A stretch of DNA of 64,000 nt, taken from positions 1,302,001-1,366,000 of the forward strand of contig NZ_CP056087.1 in NCBI RefSeq assembly GCF_001839655.2, read 5' to 3'. The translations under genes were made by a program, and so were the position numbers. The notes below the pieces were generated by a model. That model had not been told where the DNA came from, did not search any database, and saw only the letters and a program-made list of their open reading frames with translations. Origin of the DNA: Pseudomonas argentinensis (GTDB lineage: Bacteria; Pseudomonadota; Gammaproteobacteria; Pseudomonadales; Pseudomonadaceae). This document shows, piece after piece, positions 19,315 through 29,371 of this stretch (its first letter is position 1; every line of letters starts with the position of its first letter).

Positions 19315-19633
19315 TCATGTCGGCTGGATCGCCCCCGCAGCGTTTAAACGGATCGGGGAGATCCATCGACCGGGTAGGTGCCGCTTGCGGGCCATTTCCT
19401 GACTCAGGCCTCTTCATGCTCTCTCGACGAGGCGCCACGAGCAGTGATGACAGAAAGGCAGAAGCGAATATTGAGCTTCAAGCCGCAAGCCTCAAGCGGC
19501 AAGAAGAAGCTAGAGCACTGCGGGCTGCTTTGAACTTGTAGCTTGCAGCTTGCAGCTGCTTCCGCCACTTCGCCGCCAATCCACAGGAATACGGATTCGG
19601 GGTTTCCGAATGAACAAGGTCGTGACCGGGCTC
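19315..19633. repeat. Intergenic spacer with an imperfect palindromic repeat (about 19471-19562)
   Basis: No gene is visible in this 319-bp gap. The part TTGAGCTTCAAGCCGCAAGC and the later TTGTAGCTTGCAGCTTGCAG are imperfect reverse complements with short internal direct repeats (AGCTTGC), a common pseudomonad intergenic element. It separates the convergent AI-2E transporter and btuB and may act as a terminator. Confidence 0.6.
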
Positions 19634-21487
19634 TCAGAACGCCGGGGTCCAGGTCAGTGACAGCAGGGCAGTACGGCCTTCTTCCCGGTATTCCCGGTAA
19701 TTCGTCACGGGCCAGCTTCCATCGCCGTACTGGGCGCGGCTGTAACCCTTGTCCAGCACGTTATCCACTTTCAGCCCCAGCGCCAGCTCCGCTGTCGCCT
19801 GCCAGTTGCCGCGCAGGCCAAGCAGCCCGTGGCCGGCGATCTCGCGCTGATTGTCGACGTCGTCGTAGGTACGGCTGACCGCCTGCCAGGTGGCGCCGAA
19901 TGACCAGTCGCCGAACTGGCGATCCACATCCAGGCTCAGGGTGCGCTTGGCGCGGCGATTCAATTGCCTGCCGGTGCTGCGGTCGCGCGGATCGATCAGG
20001 CTCAGGCCAAGGGCGGCCTGCCAGCCCAGCAGTTCCTGCTGCAGGCTGCCTTCGAAGCCGTTGATACGCGCCTTGTCGAGGTTCTCGGCGGGCCAGCCGT
20101 TGATCGCATCACGCAGGTCGGTGCGGTACACCGAGGCCTGCAGCGCCGTGCGCTCGGCCACTTGGCTGCGCCACTGCAACTCGTAGGATTTCGAGGTCTC
20201 CGGCTGCAGGTCCGGGTTGCCGCCGCCTGGCCAGTAGAGGTCGTTGAAGGTCGGCGCGCGGAAGCCCTCGGCGTAGGAGAAGATCAGCTCGTTGCGCGCA
20301 TCGAGCTGGTAACCCAGGGCCGCGCTGAACGTGTTGGCGCTGCCGAACTGCTGGTTCTTCTCGTGGCGCAGGCCCAGCTCGGTACTGAAGCGCTCGCCGC
20401 GGTAACGGTGCTGCGTCAGCAGGGCGTGGTTCCAGCGGCTGTCCTCGGCGTAGGCGGTATCGCTGTTGAGCTGTTCCTGGTAGCCATCGGCGCCGAGCAG
20501 CAGGCTGTGGCCGTCGCCCAGGTCGAGGGTGTTGAGCCAGGCCAGGCTGTTGCGGTAGGTGTTGAAGGGGCTGCTGGCGGGCACGTCATCGAAGCGCTCG
20601 ACGGAGCGGTTCTCGCTGTGGCCGACTTCCAGGCGGCTTTTCCAGTCAGGCAGCAGCTGGGCGTCGAGGAACCCGGAGTAACTGGTCAGTTGATAGTCGG
20701 CGTACGGGTAGGCACCTTCCCAGCCACCGTCGTATTCGCTCTCGCCGCGCTGGTCGAGCACGCTGAAGCCGGCTGCCAGCGCTTCGCTGAAACGGTGACT
20801 GAGGGTGGCGCTGAAGGCGTTGATGCGGTAGGCGTCGCGATCGCTGTCCGGCGCCACGCGGGCATGGGTGCGATTGATGCCGCGGGTGTCGTCGGCGCTC
20901 AGGCCGAGGTTGAAACGAGTGTCGGCATCGCCACCGGACAGGCCCAGGCTGCGTTCCCAGCTGTGGTTCGACCCATAGCCGACGCGCAGGCGCGGGTTGA
21001 GCCCTTCGCCCGTAGCCCGACGGGTGAAAATCTGCACCACGCCGCCAATCGCATCGGCACCATGGATGGCCGAGCGTGAGCCGCGCAGCACTTCGACACG
21101 TTCGATCTGCTCGACATTCAGGTATTCCAGCGGCGCGCCACCAGCAGATGCCGAGCCGATGCGCTGACCGTCGACCAGCACCAGGCTCTGTGCGGTCTTG
21201 GTGCCGCGAATGTACAGGCCGCTGGTGCTGCCGCGGCCACCGGCGCGGGTGACCTGCACCCCTGGCACCCGGCTCAGCAGGTCGAGCACGCTGCCGGGCT
21301 GCAGGCGCTCGATGTCGGCGCGGGTGAATACCGTGGTGGGGGTGCTGCTCCGTTCGCGCGGCTGCACGTCACGGTTGCCCGTCACCACGGTCTCCGAGAG
21401 CTTCAGTGCATCCTCGTAGTTCGTCGGGGAGGCTAGTGCCAGGCCGGGGGCCAGCGACGTCGCCAGAAGCAGGCGGGATAATTTCAT
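19634..21487 (-). CDS. btuB: TonB-dependent vitamin B12 outer-membrane receptor
   Basis: The 617-residue protein has a signal peptide (residues 1-19, ending ALA), a TonB-box region with KLSETVVTGNRD (about 29-40), a plug domain with LLSRVPGVQVTRAGGRGS, LYIRGTKTAQSLVLVDGQRI and ERVEVLRGSRSAIHGADAIGG, then a 22-strand-type barrel ending in the terminal aromatic residue (SLTWTPAF). RGxRSxxxGxDAIGGVV is typical of BtuB. A cobalamin riboswitch lies in its 5' leader (21605-21795), which supports B12 as ligand and predicts repression by adenosylcobalamin. It interrupts the dxs-ribA block on the opposite strand. Confidence 0.94.
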   Translation of the reverse strand: MKLSRLLLATSLAPGLALASPTNYEDALKLSETVVTGNRDVQPRERSSTPTTVFTRADIERLQPGSVLDLLSRVPGVQVTRAGGRGSTSGLYIRGTKTAQSLVLVDGQRIGSASAGGAPLEYLNVEQIERVEVLRGSRSAIHGADAIGGVVQIFTRRATGEGLNPRLRVGYGSNHSWERSLGLSGGDADTRFNLGLSADDTRGINRTHARVAPDSDRDAYRINAFSATLSHRFSEALAAGFSVLDQRGESEYDGGWEGAYPYADYQLTSYSGFLDAQLLPDWKSRLEVGHSENRSVERFDDVPASSPFNTYRNSLAWLNTLDLGDGHSLLLGADGYQEQLNSDTAYAEDSRWNHALLTQHRYRGERFSTELGLRHEKNQQFGSANTFSAALGYQLDARNELIFSYAEGFRAPTFNDLYWPGGGNPDLQPETSKSYELQWRSQVAERTALQASVYRTDLRDAINGWPAENLDKARINGFEGSLQQELLGWQAALGLSLIDPRDRSTGRQLNRRAKRTLSLDVDRQFGDWSFGATWQAVSRTYDDVDNQREIAGHGLLGLRGNWQATAELALGLKVDNVLDKGYSRAQYGDGSWPVTNYREYREEGRTALLSLTWTPAF

Positions 21488-21604
21488 TCTGTGAATTCCT
21501 CAAAGGTCGGCAGACGTTCGAGGAGGGCAGGAGCAAGCCCAGCCGGGGCAATGAGCCCATGCAGCGCTTGACGGTGGTGCCCTCCGCAACACACGTCTCG
21601 TCCT

Positions 21605-21795
21605 GCAAGGGCGGTATCCGGGCTTTCGACCTGCAACCGCTGGCCTTCCCGGTAGACCCAGTGGCGGTTGAGCGGTTGTGCAATCGGCTGATTGCGGTCG
21701 ATTACCGTTGCGGGGGCAGCGTCGGCTTGGCGCGCGGAGCGAGCGCACCGACTTCCCGTTTAACGCGCGGCGTGGCAGCGCCGCGCGCACCTGGC
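21605..21795 (-). promoter_or_regulatory. Cobalamin (adenosylcobalamin) riboswitch in btuB leader
   Basis: Read on the minus strand the leader contains, in order, AGGTGCG, AACGGGAAGTCGGTG, GCCGACGCTGCCCCCGCAAC with GGTAA, CCACTGGG, CCGGGAAGG, and the B12 box AAGCCCGGATACCGCCC near 21608-21624. These are the conserved pieces of the cobalamin riboswitch with correct spacing. It ends about 115 bp before the btuB start and should lower btuB expression when cobalamin is abundant. Confidence 0.95.
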
Positions 21796-21851
21796 AGGAG
21801 GTGAACGAGGCGTACCTTAGAAGGTGACTGCATGAAACACAAGCAAGTCGG

Positions 21852-23753
21852 TCAGGCTTTGCTTGAGCCTTTTTCAAGACGCTGACGCACGGCCGCTTCG
21901 ATGCCCGCTTCGTCCAGGCCACATTCGGCGAGCATCTGGTCGGGGCGGGCGTGCTCCACATAGCTGTCGGGCAGGCCCAGGTGCAGCATTGGCTTGAGGG
22001 TGCCCTGGGCGGCAAGGAATTCGCTGACCGCGCTGCCGGCCCCGCCCATCACGCTGTTTTCCTCGATGGTCACCAGCAGCTCGTGGCCTGCAGCCAGTTC
22101 GCTGACCAGCGCTTCGTCGAGGGGTTTGACGAAGCGCATGTCGACCACCGTGGCGTCCAGGGTTTCGCCGACGCGCAGGGCCTCATTCAGCTGCACGCCG
22201 AACACCAGCAGGGCGACACCCTTGCCCTGGCGGCGCACCACGCCCTTGCCGATCGGCAGTGGCGTCAGCTCACGGTCGATGGTTGCGTTCGGGCCGCTGC
22301 CGCGCGGGTAGCGCACTGCCGCCGGGCCAGTGAACTGGTAGCCGGTGGTGAGCATGTGGTGCAGCTCGTTTTCATCGCTCGGCGTCATGATCAGCATGCC
22401 GGGGATGCAGCGCAGGTAGGAGAGGTCGAAGCTGCCCGCGTGGGTCGGGCCGTCTTCGCCGACCAGGCCGGCGCGGTCGATGGCGAACAGCACGTCGAGG
22501 TTCTGCACAGCGACGTCGTGGATCAGCTGATCGTAGGCGCGCTGCAGGAAGGTCGAGTAGATCGCCACCACCGGCTTGGCGCCTTCGCAGGCCATGCCGG
22601 CGGCCAGCGTCACCGCATGCTGCTCGGCGATGGCCACGTCGAAGTAGCGATCCGGGTGACGCTCGCTGAACGCCACCAGGTCGGAGCCTTCCTTCATGGC
22701 CGGGGTGACCGCCATCAGGCGTTCGTCATGGGCGGCCATCTCGCACAGCCATTGGCCGAACACGCTGGAGTATTTCGGGCCGGACGGCTTCTTCACCTCG
22801 GCCGGCGCGTTGATCGGCTCCAGCTTGGTGATGGCGTGGTAGACGATCGGATCGACCTCGGCCGGCGCGAAGCCCTTGCCCTTCTTGGTGACCACATGGA
22901 GGAACTGCAGGCCCTCCAGGTCGCGCATGTTGCGCAGGGTGGCCAGCAGGGTCGGCAAGTCGTGGCCGTCGATGGGGCCGATGTAGTTCCAGCCCAGCTC
23001 TTCGAACAGGGTGCCGGAGACCAGCATGCCCTTGGCGTGCTCTTCGGTCTTGCGGGCGATTTCCCAGGCGCCGGGCAGCTTGGACAGCACTTTCTTGCTG
23101 CCTTCGCGCACGTTGGCGTAGGTGCGGCTGGAGAGGATCTTGGCCAGGTAGTTGGACAGGCCGCCGACGTTCTTGGAGATCGACATGTCGTTGTCGTTGA
23201 GCACCACCAGCATGTTGGCCTTCACGTCGGCAGCGTGGTTGAGCGCTTCGAAGGCCATGCCGGCGGTCAGCGCGCCGTCGCCGATCACCGCCACCGACTT
23301 GCGCTTGCTGCCCTGGCGCTGGGCGGCGATGGCCATGCCCAGTGCGGCGCTGATCGAGGTGCTGGAATGGCCAACGCCAAAGGTGTCGTATTCGCTCTCC
23401 GAGCGACGCGGGAAGGCGGCGATGCCGTCTTTCTGGCGCAGACTGCCCATGCGCTCGCGGCGGCCGGTAAGAATCTTGTGGGGGTAGGCCTGATGGCCGA
23501 CGTCCCACACCAGGCGGTCGTCTGGCGTATCGAAGACGTAGTGCAGGGCGACGGTCAGTTCGATCACCCCGAGGCCGGCGCCAAAATGCCCGCCGGTCTG
23601 GCCGACCGTGTAGAGCAGGTACTGGCGCAGTTCATCCGCCAGGGTTTCCAGCTCGGCCTCGCCAAGGCGGCGCAACTCATCCGGCGTATTGGCACGGTCG
23701 AGCAGCGGCGTCAGCGGGCGTTCGCGGGGAATCTCGTGGAAAGTCGTCGGCAT
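21852..23753 (-). CDS. dxs: 1-deoxy-D-xylulose-5-phosphate synthase
   Basis: The 633-residue enzyme has the family length and the transketolase-like layout: N-terminal TPP region with [37 protein letters not shown], the TPP motif [19 protein letters not shown], the middle domain with [25 protein letters not shown] [17 protein letters not shown], and [22 protein letters not shown]. It condenses pyruvate and glyceraldehyde-3-phosphate to DXP, the entry to the MEP isoprenoid pathway and to thiamine and pyridoxal. ispA and xseB follow upstream on the same strand, about 120 bp apart, as in other pseudomonads. Confidence 0.97.
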   Translation of the reverse strand: MPTTFHEIPRERPLTPLLDRANTPDELRRLGEAELETLADELRQYLLYTVGQTGGHFGAGLGVIELTVALHYVFDTPDDRLVWDVGHQAYPHKILTGRRERMGSLRQKDGIAAFPRRSESEYDTFGVGHSSTSISAALGMAIAAQRQGSKRKSVAVIGDGALTAGMAFEALNHAADVKANMLVVLNDNDMSISKNVGGLSNYLAKILSSRTYANVREGSKKVLSKLPGAWEIARKTEEHAKGMLVSGTLFEELGWNYIGPIDGHDLPTLLATLRNMRDLEGLQFLHVVTKKGKGFAPAEVDPIVYHAITKLEPINAPAEVKKPSGPKYSSVFGQWLCEMAAHDERLMAVTPAMKEGSDLVAFSERHPDRYFDVAIAEQHAVTLAAGMACEGAKPVVAIYSTFLQRAYDQLIHDVAVQNLDVLFAIDRAGLVGEDGPTHAGSFDLSYLRCIPGMLIMTPSDENELHHMLTTGYQFTGPAAVRYPRGSGPNATIDRELTPLPIGKGVVRRQGKGVALLVFGVQLNEALRVGETLDATVVDMRFVKPLDEALVSELAAGHELLVTIEENSVMGGAGSAVSEFLAAQGTLKPMLHLGLPDSYVEHARPDQMLAECGLDEAGIEAAVRQRLEKGSSKA

Positions 23754-23871
23754 CAGGTGAGTCGTTATAGGAATTCGAAAATAGTGGGGCAGTCTACCTG
23801 ATGCGATGACCCTAGCCCAAGGGAGGGCTTGGGCGTGTTTGCCGCAGCAGCGATGTCAGATAGACAGCGGT

Positions 23872-24759
23872 TCAGTTGCGCCGTTCGACGATATAACGCG
23901 CCAGCTCGCGCAGCGGCTCGGCGGCCTCGCCGAACGGCCGCAGGGCGTGCAACGCCTGGTCGCGCAGCTCCAGGGCATAGGCCTTGGCCGCGTCCATGCC
24001 GAGCAGGGCGGGGTAGGTCGGCTTGTCGTTCGCCTGGTCCTTGCCCTGGGTCTTGCCCAGGGTCGCGGTATCGCTTTCCACGTCGAGGATGTCGTCCTGC
24101 ACCTGGAAGGCCAGGCCGACGGCGCGGGCGTAGGTGCTCAGCGCTGCCAGGCTGTACGTGTCGGCGCGGCCGCTGGCCAGGGCACCGAGGCGCACGCTGG
24201 CTTCGATCAGCGCACCGGTCTTGTGCCGATGCATGGTTTCCAGTGCCGGTTGCTGCAATTGCTGGCCCACCGAGCCGAGGTCGATGGCCTGGCCACCGAC
24301 CATGCCGGCCGGGCCTGCCGCATCGGCCAGGGCCTGGAACATGCTCAGGCGAATCTCGGCGCTCTGCGGGTTGTGCGCTGTGCTGGCAAGCACGGCGAAG
24401 GCCAGGCTCTGCAGGCCATCGCCGGCAAGAATCGCGGTGGCTTCGTCGAAGGCCTTGTGGGTGGTCGGCTGACCGCGACGCAGGTCGTCGTCGTCCATGG
24501 CCGGCAGGTCGTCGTGCACCAGGGAATAGGCATGGATCAGTTCCACCGCGCAGGCCGCGCCATCGGCCTGCTGCGCGCTGCCGCCGAGGGCTTCGCAGGC
24601 GGCATAGGCAAGCAGCGGGCGCACCCGCTTGCCACCGTTGAACACGCTGTAGCGCATGGCCGCATACAGGCGCTCGAGCTCGGCGCGTGGTGCCGCGAAC
24701 AGCGGCTCAAGGGCCGCGTCGACCTGTTTCTGGCAGCGCGCCTGGTAGGCGGCGATCAT
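23872..24759 (-). CDS. ispA: Farnesyl diphosphate synthase (geranyltranstransferase)
   Basis: The start [15 protein letters not shown] at 24759 forms an ATGA overlap with xseB and gives 295 residues, the usual IspA size. The first aspartate-rich motif is DDLPAMD (D83/D84 onward, in [17 protein letters not shown]) and the second DDILD in [23 protein letters not shown] supplies the diphosphate-binding basic residues. It makes farnesyl diphosphate from IPP and DMAPP/GPP. It lies between xseB and dxs in one operon, so the same transcript carries the first MEP enzyme and the prenyl synthase. Confidence 0.96.
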   Translation of the reverse strand: MIAAYQARCQKQVDAALEPLFAAPRAELERLYAAMRYSVFNGGKRVRPLLAYAACEALGGSAQQADGAACAVELIHAYSLVHDDLPAMDDDDLRRGQPTTHKAFDEATAILAGDGLQSLAFAVLASTAHNPQSAEIRLSMFQALADAAGPAGMVGGQAIDLGSVGQQLQQPALETMHRHKTGALIEASVRLGALASGRADTYSLAALSTYARAVGLAFQVQDDILDVESDTATLGKTQGKDQANDKPTYPALLGMDAAKAYALELRDQALHALRPFGEAAEPLRELARYIVERRN

Positions 24760-24998
24760 AGCGGCTCGTCCGTTTCGAAGGGCGCCGCTTCCAGGGCGCC
24801 GTCGCGCTCCAGGAGGATCTGTACCTTCTGCTCGGCCTGGGTCAGGGCGGCCTGGCATTCGCGGGTCAGGCCGATGCCTTGCTCGAAGGCGCTCAGTGAC
24901 TCTTCCAGCGACAGCTCGCCGTTTTCCAGGCGCTCGACCAGGGTTTGCAGCTCGGTGAGGGATTGCTCGAAATCGAGCGCGGCTTTCTTGCGGGCCAT
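24756..24998 (-). CDS. xseB: Exodeoxyribonuclease VII small subunit
   Basis: The start [17 protein letters not shown] at 24998 gives the typical 80-residue protein; longer in-frame starts would add an unrelated lead. [20 protein letters not shown] and [19 protein letters not shown] are the conserved paired helices of XseB. With XseA it forms the single-strand DNA exonuclease VII. It is the first gene of the xseB-ispA-dxs operon, and its stop overlaps the ispA start by four bases. Confidence 0.95.
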   Translation of the reverse strand: MARKKAALDFEQSLTELQTLVERLENGELSLEESLSAFEQGIGLTRECQAALTQAEQKVQILLERDGALEAAPFETDEPL

Positions 24999-25081
24999 GT
25001 CAGCAGTCTCAGGCGGGGTTCGCGGTCGCCGCGACACTAGCAGAGGGCTCTGTCGCGAGCAAATCGACCCAGGTGAGCGAT

Positions 25082-25097
25082 TTGTATGGATATACAG
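25082..25097. promoter_or_regulatory. LexA-like box upstream of topB
   Basis: TTGTATGGATATACAG matches the gamma-proteobacterial LexA consensus CTGTAT-N4-ATACAG at all outer positions except the first base. It sits 38 bp upstream of the topB ATG and 84 bp upstream of the divergent xseB start. LexA control is a prediction only. Confidence 0.45.
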
Positions 25098-25135
25098 TAT
25101 TCTAGCGGGTGTTCCTCTTATGGTGGCCATACCTG

Positions 25136-27082
25136 ATGCGCCTGTTTCTCTGCGAAAAGCCGTCCCAAGCCAAGGACATCGCCAGCGTGCTCGGGGCCAC
25201 GCGGCGCGGTGACGGCTGCTGGCTGGGCAACGGCGTGACGGTGACCTGGTGCATCGGCCATCTGCTCGAGACGGCGCCGCCGGATGCCTACGATGCGCGC
25301 TACAAACGCTGGGTGCTGGACGACCTGCCCATCGTCCCGCAGCAGTGGAAGATGCGCATCAAGCCCAAGACCGCCGCGCAGTTCAAAGCGGTCAAGCGCC
25401 TGCTTGGCGAAGCCAGCGAACTGGTGATCGCCACGGACGCCGACCGTGAAGGCGAGATGATCGCCCGCGAGCTGCTCGACCATTGCCGCTACCGCGGGCC
25501 GATCCAGCGCCTGTGGCTGTCAGCGCTGGACGACGCCTCGATCCGCAAGGCCCTGGCCGCGCTCAAGCCGGGCGCCAGCACCTACAACCTCTATCAATCG
25601 GCGCTTGGCCGCTCGCGGGCCGACTGGCTGATCGGCATGAACATGAGCCGTCTGTTCACCCTGCTCGGGCGCAAGTCCGGTTATCAGGGCGTGCTGCCGG
25701 TCGGCCGCGTGCAGACGCCGACCCTGCGCCTGGTGGTGGACCGGGATCGCAGCATCGCCGACTTCGTGCCGGTGCCGTTCTGGGCCATCGACGTCATCCT
25801 CGACGGCAACGGCACGCCGTTCGCCGCTCAGTGGCGCGCGCCCCAGGACGATTGCGACGAGCAGGGCCGCTGCCTCAAGCGAGCGGTCGCGCAGCGCGCC
25901 GCCGAGGCCATGCAGGGCGCCGAGCATGCCGTGCTCGAACGGTTGAGGACCGAGCGCATGCGCGAGGCGCCGCCGTTGCTGTTCGATCTCGGCACGTTGC
26001 AGCAGGTGTGCTCGAAGAAGCTCGGCCTGGGCGCCCAGGAAACCCTGGACATCGCCCAGAAACTCTACGAGACCGACAAGCTGATCACCTACCCGCGTAG
26101 TGACTGTGGCTACCTGCCACTGAGCCAGCATGCCGAGGCGCCGGCCATTCTGGCGGCGCTGGGGCAGGCCGACCCAGGTTTGCGCGAGGTGCTGGCGCAT
26201 ACCCAGGCCGGGCGCCGTTCGCGGGCCTGGAACGACGCCAGGGTCAGCGCCCACCATGGCATCATCCCGACCCTGGCAGCTAGTGGCCTGGCCCGGCTGA
26301 GCGGCCGGCCACGTGCCGTCTACGAGCTGATCCGCGCCCGCTACCTGGCGCAGTTCCTGCCCAACCACGAATACGAGCGCACCCAGGCGGATTTCGATTG
26401 CGCCGGCCATAGCCTGCGCGCGGTCGGCAAGCAGATCGTCGAGCCCGGCTGGAAGCGCGCATTGCCCGAAGCCCTGGCCCCGAGCAAGGGCCGTGAGGCG
26501 CCTGCACCCCAGGCGTTGCCCACGTTGCACGAAGGACAGCAGTGCGCGGTACGCGAGGTGACGCTCAAGGACCAGTTCACCCAGCCGCCCAAGCCGTTCA
26601 CCGAAGGCGACCTGATCCAGGCCATGAAGAACGTGGCGCGGCTGGTCGAGGATCCGCGCCTGAAGCAGAAGCTCAAGGACACCACCGGCATCGGCACCGA
26701 AGCCACCCGCGCCGGGATCATCCAGGGGCTGATCGACCGCGGTTACCTGAGCAAGCAGGGCAAGACCCTGGCGGCCACCTCGGCAGCCTTCGGCCTGATC
26801 GATGCGGTGCCCCGCGCCATCGCCGACCCTGGCACCACGGCGATCTGGGAGCAGGCACTGGACATGGTGCAGAGCGGTGAGATGCCGCTGGAGGAGTTCG
26901 TCGCCAAGCAGTCGGCCTGGATGGGCCGGCAGATCGAGCGCTGCCGTGAGCTGCAGCTGACCATCAGTGGCCCGCCGCCGGGTGGCAAGCCTGCCTGGAA
27001 GGGCAAGCGCAAGGCTGCTCCACGCAAAGGCGCGCCGGCCCGGCGTGCTGGTGCTGGAGCCAGAAAGGCCAAATCGAAGTAG
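25136..27082 (+). CDS. topB: DNA topoisomerase III
   Basis: The ATG at 25136 ([16 protein letters not shown]) gives 648 residues, as in TopB. The Toprim domain has CEKPSQAKD and [17 protein letters not shown]; the active-site tyrosine is Y319 in [17 protein letters not shown]-gate regions with [16 protein letters not shown] and [15 protein letters not shown] are present, and the protein ends in a basic tail (about residues 620-648, rich in K/R/A) that probably binds DNA. It relaxes and decatenates DNA, acting at replication and recombination intermediates. Upstream a LexA-like box could place it in the SOS response. Confidence 0.96.
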   Translation: MRLFLCEKPSQAKDIASVLGATRRGDGCWLGNGVTVTWCIGHLLETAPPDAYDARYKRWVLDDLPIVPQQWKMRIKPKTAAQFKAVKRLLGEASELVIATDADREGEMIARELLDHCRYRGPIQRLWLSALDDASIRKALAALKPGASTYNLYQSALGRSRADWLIGMNMSRLFTLLGRKSGYQGVLPVGRVQTPTLRLVVDRDRSIADFVPVPFWAIDVILDGNGTPFAAQWRAPQDDCDEQGRCLKRAVAQRAAEAMQGAEHAVLERLRTERMREAPPLLFDLGTLQQVCSKKLGLGAQETLDIAQKLYETDKLITYPRSDCGYLPLSQHAEAPAILAALGQADPGLREVLAHTQAGRRSRAWNDARVSAHHGIIPTLAASGLARLSGRPRAVYELIRARYLAQFLPNHEYERTQADFDCAGHSLRAVGKQIVEPGWKRALPEALAPSKGREAPAPQALPTLHEGQQCAVREVTLKDQFTQPPKPFTEGDLIQAMKNVARLVEDPRLKQKLKDTTGIGTEATRAGIIQGLIDRGYLSKQGKTLAATSAAFGLIDAVPRAIADPGTTAIWEQALDMVQSGEMPLEEFVAKQSAWMGRQIERCRELQLTISGPPPGGKPAWKGKRKAAPRKGAPARRAGAGARKAKSK

Positions 27083-27872
27083 GTGATTGCTTCTGGTTGC
27101 TGGCGTTTCCACGCAGCCTGGTAGGGCGAGCGGGTCGCGCAGCGTGGATGCTCTTCTCATCTACCGTAGGCATCGGCAGGCGGTGGCGGATGTGGGAGCG
27201 GGCGGGACGCCTAGTCCATGCCCGCGATTCGCGCGCATGGCGCTCTCCCACAAGGCAGGCCCCGGCCCTTCCTACGACTCGGTCGCCGTTGGCGTAGCCG
27301 CGGCGGATAACGCGCCGGCTACGCGCCCCGATCCACGCTACGACTCTGTCCAGGTCTGGCGACTGCAACAGCCCGTTCGCGATGCCACCTATCTGCTCGT
27401 TGCACGCGCGGAGTATTCCCAAATGGAAATTTTCCGTTACCATCCGGCGCGTTGAATTTAACGAACGGGTCTTATTTGCCTGTTCGGTTACCCGTGAAAG
27501 CCGGTTACTGGCTTGTTTTTAAAGGCTTTAACGGCGCATTTCGGCTATCGGGTTGATGGCGCGTACACGGCCGGAGCGGCTGTGGGTTGCGCGGATTTGT
27601 GGAGTAAAACGAACATTCAAAACGGTGTGCCGGTGATTTCCAGGTAGCACCCCTGCGGTAATCGGCTTGGCTGTCACGGTGGTGACGGGGCCTTTCTCTG
27701 CTTTAACCGGATGGATTTCGGCAAGGAACTGTTGCCCGAGACCGGCTCGCCGGATCCGGAAACGCTCATGGAAAGCGATCACGCAGCGAAGCCTGCTGGC
27801 GCGCCGCATGGCGGCATGCGCAGCGGCCTGGCTTCAACTGTTTCAGCAAAATCAATAAGAGGGAGTCCTTCT
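27083..27872. other. 790-bp intergenic region with a pseudomonad repeat and gabP leader
   Basis: No convincing gene is visible. At about 27190-27253 a repeat of the form GATGTGGGAGCGGGC...CATGCCCGCGATTCGCG CGCATGGCGCTC TCCCAC occurs, related to the one at 43828-43877. Near 27295-27335 lies a second imperfect palindrome (CGTAGCCGCGGCGG / CCGGCTACGCG). The part from 27440 to 27860 is the leader of the permease gene; an in-frame extension to 27711 lacks a ribosome binding site and similarity to permeases. Confidence 0.5.
27190..27253. repeat. TGTGGGAGC...GCTCCCAC intergenic palindrome (copy 1)
   Basis: The ends ATGTGGGAGC and GCTCTCCCACA are inverted, and the inside carries CATGCCCGCGATTCGCGCGCATGG. 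This is the common pseudomonad extragenic palindrome family; a second copy is at 43828-43877. Confidence 0.7.
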
Positions 27873-29285
27873 ATGGATGCGGTATCAGCCGAACAGGCTA
27901 AGCAGGAGCCTGAGAGCAAGCTCAGTGCGTCATTGAAGCCCCGGCACCTCACCATGATGTCCATCGCCGGGGTGATCGGCGGGGCATTGTTCGTCGGCTC
28001 CGGCAGCGTGATCCACAGCGCCGGGCCGGCAGCGGTACTGGCCTACCTGGCGGGCGGCATCCTGGTGGTGCTGATCATGCGCATGCTCGGTGAGATGGCC
28101 ACCTCCTCGCCGGACACCGGCTCGTTCTCCACCTACGCCGAGCGCGCCATCGGCCGCTGGGCCGGTTTCACCATCGGCTGGTTGTACTGGTGGTTCTGGG
28201 TCATCCTCATGGCCTGGGAAGCCTACGTGGCGGGCACCATCCTCAATGGCTGGTTCCCGGAGGTCAGCGTCAACGTCTTCGTGCTGGCCGCCACCCTGGT
28301 GCTGATCAGCATCAACTTCTTCAACGTCAAGCACTACGGCGAGTTCGAGTTCTGGTTCGCGCTGATCAAGGTGGTGGCGATCATCTGCTTCCTGGCGGTC
28401 TGCAGCCTGGCCGTGCTCAGCCTGTGGCCGACCGGCGAGACGCGCGGCTTCAGCAACCTGACCGCCCAGGGCTTCATGCCCAACGGTATCGAGTCCGTGG
28501 TGGTGGCCATTCTCGGGGTGATGTTCGCTTTCCTCGGTGCCGAGATCGTCACCATCGCCGCCTCGGAAGCCAAGGACCCGGCCAACCAGATCGTCAAGGC
28601 CACCAACTCGGTGGTCTGGCGCGTGTGCCTGTTCTATATCGGCTCGATCTTCCTGATCGTCTGCCTGGTGCCTTGGAACGACCCGCTGATGGCCCAGTCC
28701 GGCTACGGTTCCTACCGCCGTACCCTGGAGCTGCTGGGCATTCCCTACGCCGAGCTGGTGATGAACTTCGTGGTGCTGACCTCGGTGAGCAGTTGCATGA
28801 TCTCGGCGCACTACACCGCCTCGCGCATGCTGTTCTCGCTGTCCACCCGGGGTGACGCGCCGCGCTTCCTGAAAATCACCCGTACCGGAACCGGCGTGCC
28901 GGTGTTCGCGATCATTGCCTCCTGCTCGGTGGCCATCTTCGTGGCGCTGATCAACTTCAGCGAAACCCTGCGCCCCAAGGACGTGCTCGACACCCTGATG
29001 AACACCACCGGCATGATCGCCCTGCTGGTGTATCTGGTGATCGCCTTCTCGCAACTGAAGATGCGCCGCAAGCTGGAAGCCGAGGGCAAGGACATCCGCC
29101 TGAAAATGTGGCTGTTCCCCTGGCTGACCTACCTGGTGATCCTGTTCATCGTCGGCTCCCTGGTGACCATGGCATTCGTCGAGGAATACCAGGTGCTGGT
29201 CATCTCCACCGGCGCGGCGGCAGCCTTGGTGGTGGCGCTCGGTGTGCTGGTGCACAAGCGCGCGGCGAAGAAGCTCGCACGCTGA
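27873..29285 (+). CDS. gabP: GABA permease-like amino acid transporter (APC family)
   Basis: The ATG at 27873 follows an AGGGAG ribosome binding site and gives 470 residues with twelve predicted membrane helices. The N-terminal part KPRHLTMMSIAGVIGGALFVGSG, the segment DTGSFSTYAERAIGRWAGFTIGWLYWWFWV, and GAEIVTIAASEAKDP closely resemble GabP as I recall it from Escherichia coli (MLSIAGVIGASLFVGS, DTGSFSTYADKAIGRWAGYTIGWLYWWFWV). It imports GABA or a related amino acid by proton symport. No gabT/gabD neighbours are present, so exact substrate and regulation are uncertain. A clear terminator follows. Confidence 0.85.
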   Translation: MDAVSAEQAKQEPESKLSASLKPRHLTMMSIAGVIGGALFVGSGSVIHSAGPAAVLAYLAGGILVVLIMRMLGEMATSSPDTGSFSTYAERAIGRWAGFTIGWLYWWFWVILMAWEAYVAGTILNGWFPEVSVNVFVLAATLVLISINFFNVKHYGEFEFWFALIKVVAIICFLAVCSLAVLSLWPTGETRGFSNLTAQGFMPNGIESVVVAILGVMFAFLGAEIVTIAASEAKDPANQIVKATNSVVWRVCLFYIGSIFLIVCLVPWNDPLMAQSGYGSYRRTLELLGIPYAELVMNFVVLTSVSSCMISAHYTASRMLFSLSTRGDAPRFLKITRTGTGVPVFAIIASCSVAIFVALINFSETLRPKDVLDTLMNTTGMIALLVYLVIAFSQLKMRRKLEAEGKDIRLKMWLFPWLTYLVILFIVGSLVTMAFVEEYQVLVISTGAAAALVVALGVLVHKRAAKKLAR

Positions 29286-29308
29286 TCGTAAGCCGGTGAT
29301 CGACACGA

Positions 29309-29339
29309 GGGGCGCACCTGTGAAGGTGCGCCCCTTTTT
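29309..29339 (+). terminator. Rho-independent terminator after gabP
   Basis: An 11-bp perfect stem GGGGCGCACCT / AGGTGCGCCCC with GTGA loop is followed by TTTTT, starting 24 bp after the stop. Confidence 0.9.
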
Positions 29340-29371
29340 AATGGTTCTTCGCGGAGGCGGGAAGGTCAGTC

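Noticed and set aside
21951..23801. 616-codon open frame antisense to dxs
   Set aside because: Shadow of dxs; composition dominated by H, A, G, Q and V without motifs.
27711..27872. N-terminal extension of the GABA permease-like protein by 54 residues
   Set aside because: No ribosome binding site, no similarity to permease N-termini, and a good AGGGAG site precedes the ATG at 27873.
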